From positions 1-5,188 of the forward strand of contig JAFASD010000561.1 in NCBI GenBank assembly GCA_019244945.1: a DNA stretch of 5,188 nucleotides. Reading direction: 5' to 3'. Each line of letters begins with the position of its first letter. The first letter of the stretch is position 1. The position numbers were made by a program, and so were the translations under genes. This document shows, one piece after another, positions 1 through 5,188 of the stretch. The notes beneath the pieces were generated by a model, which had not been told where the DNA came from, did no database searches, and saw nothing but the letters and a program-made list of their open reading frames with translations. Source of the DNA: Acidobacteriaceae bacterium. Lineage in GTDB: Bacteria; Acidobacteriota; Terriglobia; Bryobacterales; Bryobacteraceae.

Positions 1-194
1 GGCTGATGGCCGCCTGCGACATCAATGATGCTCAAACGGCGGTGGCCCAACAGCGCTGAGCCGCCATCATAAATTCCGTGCCCGTCCGGCCCGCGATGGT
101 GGATCACGTCAATCATTCGCTCCAAGCTGGGGGCATGCGCAGTGCCTGCGTGAGTTTCTTGGCCCAGCGTTACAAATCCGGCAATTCCGCACAT
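1..194 (-). CDS. asnB: Asparagine synthase-type glutamine amidotransferase (AsnB family), N-terminal fragment
   Basis: Only the first 64 codons and two bases of codon 65 lie in the window; the gene runs off the left edge. The translation starts MCGIAGFV. Cys2, exposed once Met1 is removed, is the expected N-terminal nucleophile of class II (Ntn) glutamine amidotransferases. HHRGPDGHGIY follows at residues 32-42 and LGHRRLSIIDVAGGHQ at 49-64; Arg53 corresponds to the conserved glutamine-binding Arg of E. coli AsnB (RLSI). The family hydrolyses glutamine and passes ammonia to an ATP-activated carboxylate in a C-terminal synthetase domain, which is not visible here. The ATG lies one base after the TGA of the upstream ligase gene (TGA-T-ATG), so translation is probably coupled; a GCGGCGG purine-rich stretch inside the ligase end is the only RBS candidate. 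Next to polysaccharide genes, such enzymes often amidate sugar acids or act in exopolysaccharide systems rather than making free asparagine. The family call is firm; the substrate is unknown. Confidence 0.95.
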   Translation of the reverse strand, partial: MCGIAGFVTLGQETHAGTAHAPSLERMIDVIHHRGPDGHGIYDGGSALLGHRRLSIIDVAGGHQ

Positions 195-195
195 A

Positions 196-1659
196 TCAAA
201 ACCGCCGCAAAGACCGGAATCGGCCCGGATTCCGAACTTCGGGAACCGGCGCTTGCGGAGTCGTTTTAGCCCGAATGACAGGCGCGCCCTTCGCCGGCAC
301 CTCCAAACCAGAGCCGTCGGTTTCCGTCAGTTTTTTCTTCTCAGACTCTTTCGGAATCCTGTGCAGGCAGGCGGATAAGGCAAACATGACGGCAAGCGTA
401 TGAGTGTAACCAACGCTCAGAAAGAAGATGCCCACCGAAAGGGCGGTCAACGATGCCAGCAGGTAAAACTCATTTTTGGCCAAGTCTGGATTAATTCTCT
501 TGGCGCGCCGATAATCCGAGACGGCATACGTGAGGCACAGCCCAAGTGTTGTTACAAACAAAAAGAAACCTGGGAGGCCAGTTTCACTCGAGATCTGGGT
601 ATAGGTGTTGTGCGAAACCAACAGAGTCCCGCCAGATCCGGTCTGGTTCTTACGTTCGTCCCAACTGGCGGAGGCGAATACGCCCGGGCCCACCCCAAAG
701 ACCGGGTGCTCGAAGGTCATCTTTATGCTTTGAATCAACAGCATTTCGCGTCCTTCGCTCGACCCGATATCGCCGGCCAATCGCTCGCGAGTTTGCCAAT
801 CCAGGCGGTCCTCGGCATGCCGGGTAAAAAGGGTGGTGAATCGAACCTTTAAATATTCGGGCAAAAACAAAGCGCCACCCGCTACCACGCAGACGGCCAA
901 CATCGCAATCAACAATTTCTGAGCGGGTTTTGCAAACAGCATTACGACGCCGAATAATGCGCAAAGTGCAATCAGGCCAGAACGCGATCCCGTGCGGGCA
1001 AACACGATAAAGATCGGAATCGTGCAGAGCAAAGAGAATATTTTGCGGGGCCCTCCTGAGCGGCTCGCCTTTAACCACCAAAACGGCAGACCGACCACTA
1101 GGATCAAAGCAAATTCGTTCGGGTCTGCAAGGCTGCCGTTTAGCAGGGAAATACGTCCTTCGACCATTCGCCCAAGCACGAAACTGAGTAGGCTTGCCAC
1201 GAGAACCGCATAGGCATACGCTCCGGTTATTTTTCGCCACTCAGACTCGTTCTTAACGGTTTGAACAATAATCAGGAAGATCGCCAGCGCTTGTAGAGCT
1301 TCTTGGACGGAGTGCAGGCTTGTGCCACGCCAAGTACTCAGCGGTAAGCAGAGCACAACCCAAACAGTGAACCCGATAAACCAGCGCGAAATATTGGAGG
1401 AGAAGATAGTTCTGAGATCGCCGCGGAAGAACATACTGAGGATCAGCGTTATCAGCAGGATCATCGGAATGTGAAGAAACCAAATCGGCGAAACATCCAA
1501 GACGCGGCTTACCACCAAGAAGATATAGAAAGCGAGCAGCTTGACAGCCAGGGCGGTCTTGGACGGGTAAGCAGTTTCAAATCCGGCGCGCTTACCTTCC
1601 GTATGCGCACTGTCTGAAACCGCTACTCCCGTGCTCCTAGCGATTTCAGTGGTGCTCAT
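196..1659 (-). CDS. O-antigen ligase / Wzy-type polymerase family membrane protein
   Basis: This is a 487-residue polytopic protein with about twelve hydrophobic segments (roughly 35-52, 57-77, 92-110, 119-134, 146-163, 182-197, 206-221, 227-243, 248-267, 361-380, 398-416, 418-433). A long hydrophilic loop (about 268-360) precedes the last three. Family hallmarks are NEFALILVVGLPFWWL (181-196), the Arg-containing TGSRSGL (223-229, Arg226) after a membrane segment, GVGPGVF (322-328), and SHNTYTQISSETGLPGF (349-365). His350 in that last motif is the expected periplasmic catalytic histidine. WaaL/Wzy enzymes move undecaprenyl-linked glycans onto lipid A, another glycan or a protein. The sequence alone does not separate ligase from polymerase. 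The C-terminal tail (about 438-487) is hydrophilic, lysine/proline-rich and ends RFRSLRRF, probably cytoplasmic. Start ATG is supported by GAGTAGG four bases upstream. It lies 37 bp after the GT-C gene stop and 1 bp before the amidotransferase start, so it is probably cotranscribed with both. Confidence 0.9.
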   Translation of the reverse strand: MSTTEIARSTGVAVSDSAHTEGKRAGFETAYPSKTALAVKLLAFYIFLVVSRVLDVSPIWFLHIPMILLITLILSMFFRGDLRTIFSSNISRWFIGFTVWVVLCLPLSTWRGTSLHSVQEALQALAIFLIIVQTVKNESEWRKITGAYAYAVLVASLLSFVLGRMVEGRISLLNGSLADPNEFALILVVGLPFWWLKASRSGGPRKIFSLLCTIPIFIVFARTGSRSGLIALCALFGVVMLFAKPAQKLLIAMLAVCVVAGGALFLPEYLKVRFTTLFTRHAEDRLDWQTRERLAGDIGSSEGREMLLIQSIKMTFEHPVFGVGPGVFASASWDERKNQTGSGGTLLVSHNTYTQISSETGLPGFFLFVTTLGLCLTYAVSDYRRAKRINPDLAKNEFYLLASLTALSVGIFFLSVGYTHTLAVMFALSACLHRIPKESEKKKLTETDGSGLEVPAKGAPVIRAKTTPQAPVPEVRNPGRFRSLRRF

Positions 1660-1663
1660 AATA

Positions 1664-1670
1664 CCTACTC
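1664..1670 (-). promoter_or_regulatory. Ribosome binding site of the O-antigen ligase gene
   Basis: Read on the minus strand, GAGTAGG ends four bases before the ATG at 1659-1657. It is a partial Shine-Dalgarno match and supports this ATG over any later in-frame start. The 37-bp gap holding it shows no hairpin followed by a T-run, so nothing here suggests that transcription stops between the two membrane-protein genes. Confidence 0.55.
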
Positions 1671-1696
1671 AATAGTCCCATTTACTCGCTTTCGAG

Positions 1697-3307
1697 TCAC
1701 TGAGGATTGCCATTTCCTGAATTGAGCGGGACGAGTTCAATACTTCCAGCCTTGGCCCCTTGGGTCATCGCAGGCCATATCGGCTCACAGCTTGGCCACA
1801 CAATGAAATAATCGATCCGGTTTGCTGATAGAATCCCGGGGATCTGATCCCGGTCGGTTGCTACTGTTGCCGGACGATAATCCGGATTTAGTTGAAGAGC
1901 AACCTCCTTTGCTTCGGGATCCGGCACAGGCTCGCCGTAATAGGGCATCCCCAGAACATAGGCCACGTAAGCCGAATCCTGCCAGTCGGAACACGATGCC
2001 AAGCGGCCCCACTTTATACCCGACTCCTTAATCTGCTCGCTCCACCGGTATACGTCTCTGCCCTCAAAGTGATGCGCATGAAGAATGAGAACGGGATTGA
2101 CCAGAAACGAGAGTACAACAGCGGACGCTAACACTGTTTTGGCAGGCGCGGCAAATGCGTACCTTTTGAATAGAAGGTCCAGGCTGAGAAATGCTATCCA
2201 CAGCAGCAATAAATCCGTCAGCCAGAAGTAGCGATCCTCGACGGTTATCAGCAGATATCCAGCAGAGAACAAAGCGATGGTCAAGATCGGCCCTATCCAC
2301 TCTTGACGCCTATTCGCGGCATTGGGGCACAGCACGAGATACCCGAGCAGCAGAAACCCAAACAGTGGTGTTGTGTATGTCCAGAACCGAAATAAGGATT
2401 TCGCGTCGCGGTAGACAATTTTGACTTGATGTTTCAAGTTGGATCGGCTGCTCAGTACATTCCATGCCGGCAACCAGGCAGGAGAGGGATCTTCCCACGC
2501 TGTAATGGCGTGCTCGCTCGCGGGAGGTATCAAATGCGAAAGATGCGGATATCCGGCTGCCTCCGGACCAGTCAACCGATGGTTGAATTCTCCCGTCGTG
2601 CCGAGCATCCAGCTTCCATACTTTGCGTGCAGGGTGAGCACCCACACGCTCGATACGGCGAGAAACACCACTGATCCAGTCAGGAAATGCTTGAAAATTT
2701 GAGGTCGCTTCAACCGGCTCTCCGGGAGAACCCAGAGGAAAACGCTGAACAGCAGGAAATGGGCGGCAAAGAAAAAAAATCCATAGCTTTTGGCGAAGTA
2801 AGCCAAAGATCCCAGTACCCCGCAAAGTGGGCCGCCGTAGCGGGACTGAGGATACCCAGAACCGAAAATTATCGAAAGATACAACAGCAGCACAGCCGTG
2901 AAGAGGAGATCGGGCGAGTTTATCTGGATCGCGAACGCGAGGACCATGGCCACTGAGACCCACAGAAAGGCGCGCCGACACGACTCGCTGATATCAAACG
3001 CCAGGGATAAGCGATACAGTCCGAAAAGTGTCAGAGCACCAGCAAGAAGCGCAACTATTTTGGCTGCTAGCATGCCGCGGAAATGGAGTAAGAGGAGCGG
3101 GGTGATGCACCAGCTGTACAAGGGACCCCAATAAGCATTTATTGCCTCATGCCAATATCCCTTGGCGTATTCAGCAGAAATAGATAAGTAGGAAATTGCG
3201 TCTGGGCTTAGCTCATACGAATACAGGGGCAGAAGCAGAATTCCGAGAGCAAGAAAGGTTCCGAGCGGAGCGAGCGCGGTACTAACGGTCGAGCGCAATT
3301 CACGCAT
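1697..3307 (-). CDS. GT-C-fold membrane glycosyltransferase (ArnT/PMT-like, GT39-related)
   Basis: This 536-residue protein has about ten to twelve hydrophobic segments between residues 11 and 410, then a soluble C-terminal domain of about 125 residues. The first membrane segment (11-30) is followed by ELSPDAISYLSIS (32-44), which places Asp36 in the first extracytoplasmic loop, where GT-C enzymes carry their catalytic or metal-linked acid. INAYWGPLYSW (56-66), a second SPDLL (131-135), AYFAKSYGFFFF (169-180) and VEDRYFW (356-362) fit the same family. These enzymes transfer a sugar from a polyprenyl-phosphate donor onto lipid, glycan or protein at the outer face of the inner membrane. The C-terminal domain (411-536) contains SCSDWQDSAYVAYVLG (438-453) and YYGEP (456-460), as in related proteins where this part lies outside the membrane. 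Donor and acceptor cannot be read from sequence. Start ATG follows GAGAGG by three bases. Its place beside an O-antigen ligase and an amidotransferase points to surface-polysaccharide assembly. Confidence 0.82.
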   Translation of the reverse strand: MRELRSTVSTALAPLGTFLALGILLLPLYSYELSPDAISYLSISAEYAKGYWHEAINAYWGPLYSWCITPLLLLHFRGMLAAKIVALLAGALTLFGLYRLSLAFDISESCRRAFLWVSVAMVLAFAIQINSPDLLFTAVLLLYLSIIFGSGYPQSRYGGPLCGVLGSLAYFAKSYGFFFFAAHFLLFSVFLWVLPESRLKRPQIFKHFLTGSVVFLAVSSVWVLTLHAKYGSWMLGTTGEFNHRLTGPEAAGYPHLSHLIPPASEHAITAWEDPSPAWLPAWNVLSSRSNLKHQVKIVYRDAKSLFRFWTYTTPLFGFLLLGYLVLCPNAANRRQEWIGPILTIALFSAGYLLITVEDRYFWLTDLLLLWIAFLSLDLLFKRYAFAAPAKTVLASAVVLSFLVNPVLILHAHHFEGRDVYRWSEQIKESGIKWGRLASCSDWQDSAYVAYVLGMPYYGEPVPDPEAKEVALQLNPDYRPATVATDRDQIPGILSANRIDYFIVWPSCEPIWPAMTQGAKAGSIELVPLNSGNGNPQ

Positions 3308-3310
3308 GAA

Positions 3311-3316
3311 CCTCTC
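3311..3316 (-). promoter_or_regulatory. Ribosome binding site of the GT-C glycosyltransferase gene
   Basis: On the minus strand GAGAGG is followed by TTC and then ATG (3307-3305). The match to the anti-Shine-Dalgarno sequence is good, though the three-base spacing is tight. It supports the chosen start, which also leaves a short charged N-terminus (MRELRS) ahead of the first membrane segment, as expected for this protein type. Confidence 0.6.
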
Positions 3317-3331
3317 ATAGTACCGGGCCCA

Positions 3332-3366
3332 TCAGCACTTTCACATTCTTCGAGACAAGTTGCTGA
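3332..3366 (-). other. Imperfect inverted repeat in the gap between fibre and glycosyltransferase genes
   Basis: Within the 94-bp gap, TCAGCA-A-CTT and AAG-TGCTGA (minus strand) can form a stem of nine pairs with one bulged A and a 16-base loop. Just before it in the direction of transcription lies a perfect 10-bp palindrome, CGTTCGAACG (3371-3380). No T-run follows the stem, so it does not look like an intrinsic terminator. I see no convincing -35/-10 pair in the gap. Whether the glycosyltransferase operon starts its own transcript here or reads through from the fibre gene cannot be told. Confidence 0.25.
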
Positions 3367-3401
3367 GATTCGTTCGAACGCTCGCCCGGACTCCGCTGGA
3401 A

Positions 3402-5188
3402 TCAGTACAAGCTGATCCAGGCAAAGGCCGATCCATTCCAAACACACACCTGAACGTTGTCCTTCGCGCTCCCGTTGTTGAGATACCAGAAGGTGCCGCG
3501 ATTTGCGGATGTGCAAGCCGGTTGCGTGTTCGTTGTCAATAAGGACAACCCCAATGCGAAGGTTTTGAAACCCAGTGTTTCAGAAGCTGCTTGCCGGGAG
3601 ACGACCGCCGGATTGATGTCGAGTGATCCGCCGGTGATCTGGAGAGCTCCGGAGCCTCCAAGATTGATGAGCTGGGTCCAGGTATTCGCTGAGGAACATT
3701 GATACTCTTGTTGGCCCGCGGGTTGATCGGTAGCGAAATACAAGTAAAGGCCCGATCCAGGTGTGCACGTACCCGGAATGCTGGCGAGGGTACCCGATGC
3801 CCAATTGCTGCTGCCGCCGCCCGATATTGTGACCGGCACATAGCTGTTCGACGCTGTTTGATACTGAAGCACCTGCGAATTTGTGGGAGCGGTTGAAGAG
3901 ACAGGTATGCCTTGGATAGAACTTGCATTGCCACTACCGCCTGCAATAGCAACCGCCGTTTGCGCCGTCACTCTTCCTTTGGCGTCCGTGGTGACCTGGC
4001 AGACGTGCGTGGCATCGCCGCACGGGCCGGCGCTACCGTTCACGCTGGCAAGCGTCGTGGCGGCAGTTCCGTTGGTACTGACGTCTCCGGTCAGATCCCC
4101 TGTCCTGATATCCCCGCCGCCGTTTCCGAAGATCAGTTGACCGGCAGTAAGGGCTCCTGCAGTATGGGTTACCGTGCCGGTTCCGCCCGCAGTGATTGTG
4201 ACAGGAGCTTGCGCAGTGACGCGGCCCTTGGCATCGGTCGTGACTTGGCAGACGTGCGTGGCATCGCCGCACTGGCCCGGGCCGCTGTTGACGGTCGCGA
4301 GAGTTGCGGGCGCGGAGCCAGGACCGGAAGCACTAACGTCTCCAGTCAGCGCAGTCATGTAATTCCCCGCGGCTTGCTTTGCATTCAGCGCGCTCTCAAG
4401 GTCGGTTTGATTTGACAGCGTTCCGGTGATTGATCCCCATGTGGCAGCCGCGCTGATGGGAAGCGTGGTTTGCGCGGTCACGCGTCCTTTCGCATCGGTA
4501 GTGACTTGGCAGACGTGCGTGGCATCGCCACACTGGCCAGGGCCACTGTTGACGCTCGCCAGGGTTGCAGGCGCAGAGCCAGGACCGGAAGCGGTCACGT
4601 CTCCAGTCAGCCCGGTTACGTAATTCCCCGCCGCTTGCTTTGCATTTAGCGCGTTCTCAAGGTCGGTTTGGCTGGAAAGTGTGCCCGTGATTGATCCCCA
4701 TGTCGCAACCGCGCTGACGGGAATCGTAGTTTGGGCGGTCACGCGACCCTTCGCATCTGTAGTGACTTGGCAGACGTGCGTGGCGTCGCCACACTGGCCC
4801 GGTCCGCTGTTGATAGTTGCAAGGATAGTAGCCGTAGTTCCGGAAGTGATAACATCTCCGGTCAGATTGCCGGTGGTAATATCTCCACTTCCATTACCGA
4901 TGATCAGTTGACCGGCAGTAAGCGCGCCTGTTGTATGAGTGACCGTGCCGCTTCCGCCTGCACTGATCGTGACAGGAGCTTGCGCAGTGATGCGTCCTTT
5001 GGCATCGGTCGTGACCTGGCAGACGTGCGTGGCATCGCCGCACTGCCCGGGGCCGCTATTGACGGTCGCGAGAGTTGCGGGCGCGGAGCCAGGACCCGAA
5101 GCCGCAACATCTCCCGTCAGGCGAGTAAGGTAGTTCCCCGCTGGCTGAAGTGCATTTAACGCATTTTCGAGATCCGTTTGGTTGGACA
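3402..5188 (-). CDS. Fibre-like extracellular repeat protein, 5' end missing
   Basis: I translated the frame without a stop from the right edge to TGA at 3404-3402: 594 visible codons, with the true start lying outside the window. The GTG at 4742 is internal to a repeat and is not a credible start. From the N-terminal side the protein is a Gly/Ser/Thr/Ala-rich array with five copies of a core (GQCGDATHVCQVTTDAKGR plus VTAQ) and two kinds of spacer. A linker with GIPVSSTAPTNSQVLQYQ comes next, then two C-terminal modules with Cys pairs and Trp. VTTDAKGRVTA and WGSITGTLS-QTDL-ALNAKQ are phrases I know from phage tail-fibre and bacterial fibre-like proteins. All 14 visible cysteines fall into close pairs, which suits an oxidising extracellular setting. 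No membrane segment or sorting signal is visible at the C-terminus. A host surface fibre or adhesin and a prophage tail fibre are both possible; the neighbours are polysaccharide genes, not phage genes, which favours the former. The function is unknown. Confidence 0.88.
   Translation of the reverse strand, partial: SNQTDLENALNALQPAGNYLTRLTGDVAASGPGSAPATLATVNSGPGQCGDATHVCQVTTDAKGRITAQAPVTISAGGSGTVTHTTGALTAGQLIIGNGSGDITTGNLTGDVITSGTTATILATINSGPGQCGDATHVCQVTTDAKGRVTAQTTIPVSAVATWGSITGTLSSQTDLENALNAKQAAGNYVTGLTGDVTASGPGSAPATLASVNSGPGQCGDATHVCQVTTDAKGRVTAQTTLPISAAATWGSITGTLSNQTDLESALNAKQAAGNYMTALTGDVSASGPGSAPATLATVNSGPGQCGDATHVCQVTTDAKGRVTAQAPVTITAGGTGTVTHTAGALTAGQLIFGNGGGDIRTGDLTGDVSTNGTAATTLASVNGSAGPCGDATHVCQVTTDAKGRVTAQTAVAIAGGSGNASSIQGIPVSSTAPTNSQVLQYQTASNSYVPVTISGGGSSNWASGTLASIPGTCTPGSGLYLYFATDQPAGQQEYQCSSANTWTQLINLGGSGALQITGGSLDINPAVVSRQAASETLGFKTFALGLSLLTTNTQPACTSANRGTFWYLNNGSAKDNVQVCVWNGSAFAWISLY
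3405..3770 (-). repeat. Two related C-terminal Cys/Trp modules of the fibre protein
   Basis: Module 1 (3770-3669, 34 residues) runs from TCTPGSGLYLYF to YQC...NTWTQL. Module 2 (3518-3405, 38 residues) runs from ACTSANRGTFWYL to VQVC...FAWISLY at the very end of the protein. Both have the order Cys, small residues plus Gly, an aromatic strand, a polar loop with Asp, Q-x-C or V-x-C, then Trp followed by a hydrophobic strand. About 50 residues separate them, including LDINPAVVSRQAASETLGF. The match is at pattern level only, so common ancestry is an inference. They look like small disulfide-closed beta modules capping the fibre, either as a tip or as an anchor. Confidence 0.5.
3960..5188 (-). repeat. 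Tandem repeat array: five 69-bp cores with two alternating spacer types
   Basis: The 23-codon core (G-Q/P-CGDATHVCQVTTDAKGR-V/I-TAQ) sits at 5048-4980, 4799-4731, 4538-4470, 4277-4209 and 4028-3960. Distances between cores are 249, 261, 261 and 249 bp, all multiples of three. Spacer type A (192 bp, 64 residues; 4539-4730 and 4278-4469, partial at 5049-5188) carries WGSITGTLS, QTDLE and ALNAKQAAGNY. Type B (180 bp, 60 residues; 4800-4979 and 4029-4208) carries GTVTHT, GALTAGQLI and GNG-GDI. Both spacers end alike with LTGDV...AT-LA-VN/IN before the next core. Order from the N-terminal side is A(partial)-B-A-A-B. The last core is slightly diverged, with GPC instead of GQC. Confidence 0.92.
4029..5188 (-). 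repeat. Higher-order 771-bp duplication within the repeat array
   Basis: The block 4800-5188 matches 4029-4417 at a constant offset of 771 bp, which equals A+A+B (261+261+249). Examples of exact identity at that offset are 4291-4325 against 5062-5096 (35 bases), 4198-4219 against 4969-4990 (22 bases) and 4131-4151 against 4902-4922 (21 bases). Cores 5 and 2 share silent variants that cores 4 and 3 lack, for example around 4229-4245. This argues that a three-unit block was copied together rather than single units one at a time. The outermost A segment at the right edge is more diverged (ALQPAGNY instead of AKQAAGNY). Confidence 0.75.

Noticed and set aside
78..269. A 63-codon plus-strand open frame at the left edge.
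   Set aside because: It overlaps the clear AsnB N-terminus and the ligase end on the opposite strand, and its peptide has no similarity I recognise.
400..852. A 150-codon plus-strand open frame opposite the ligase gene.
   Set aside because: It is antisense to the conserved SHNTY and GVGPG region of the ligase; the peptide is low-motif and there is no operon context on the plus strand.
650..1240. A 196-codon minus-strand open frame inside the ligase gene.
   Set aside because: It lies in another frame of a well-supported membrane protein and has an Arg/Pro/Cys-rich composition with no recognisable motif, as expected of an out-of-frame shadow.
2310..2981. A 223-codon minus-strand open frame inside the GT-C gene.
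   Set aside because: It is fully overlapped by the GT-C gene in the same direction, is rich in Arg, Ser and Cys, and shows no family motif.
3402..4742. A fibre gene starting at the GTG at 4742.
   Set aside because: That GTG is the Val codon inside core copy 4 (KGR-V-TAQ). The frame stays open with in-register repeats up to 5188, so the gene begins outside the window.
3883..5159. Plus-strand open frames across the repeat array, coding repeated peptides with VVTWQTCVASPH.
   Set aside because: They are antisense readings of the same repeats. Because all repeat periods are multiples of three, the opposite frame stays open as well. They lack supported starts and resemble no known protein.
3960..5188. 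CRISPR array or non-coding satellite as an explanation for the tandem repeats.
   Set aside because: Periods of 249 and 261 bp, conservation at the protein level with silent changes, and an unbroken reading frame show a coding repeat.

Overview
The window is a piece of a bacterial chromosome, or a metagenomic contig, with base composition in the mid-50s % GC as judged by eye. All four genes read right to left on the minus strand. I recognise no RNA gene, IS element, CRISPR array or phage attachment site. The fibre-like repeat protein and its Cys/Trp C-terminal modules resemble proteins I associate with Acidobacteriota (Terriglobia) and with phage or bacterial tail-fibre families. The phylum is an inference from style only; no marker gene is present.

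Layout in the direction of transcription: (i) 5188-3402 is a large extracellular-type repeat protein, 594 codons visible and open at the right edge. Five copies of a 23-residue Cys-pair core are separated by two alternating kinds of spacer, followed by a C-terminal region with two Cys...Cys/Trp modules. (ii) 3401-3308 is a 94-bp gap with a weak inverted repeat and a purine-rich RBS. (iii) 3307-1697 is a GT-C-fold (ArnT/PMT-like) membrane glycosyltransferase with a soluble C-terminal domain. (iv) 1659-196 is an O-antigen ligase/polymerase-family (Wzy_C) membrane protein. (v) 194-1 is the N-terminus of a glutamine-dependent asparagine synthase-type amidotransferase (MCGIAGFV start), beginning one base after the ligase stop codon and leaving the window at the left edge.

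Genes (iii)-(v) look like one operon (gaps of 37 and 1 bp) from a surface-polysaccharide locus. The GT-C enzyme would transfer a sugar from a lipid-linked donor at the outer face of the membrane. The ligase/polymerase would join lipid-linked glycans to each other or to an acceptor. The AsnB-like amidotransferase would amidate a sugar acid or another precursor, as such enzymes often do in O-antigen and exopolysaccharide clusters. The repeat protein lies immediately upstream on the same strand but may be a separate transcription unit. Its composition (Gly/Thr/Ser/Ala-rich, all cysteines paired) suggests a secreted or surface fibre.

The strongest unusual signal is the higher-order organisation of the repeat array. 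Units alternate in length (249, 261, 261, 249 bp), and the array matches itself at an offset of exactly 771 bp, including 35 identical bases in a row. This suggests block duplication of an A-A-B module.
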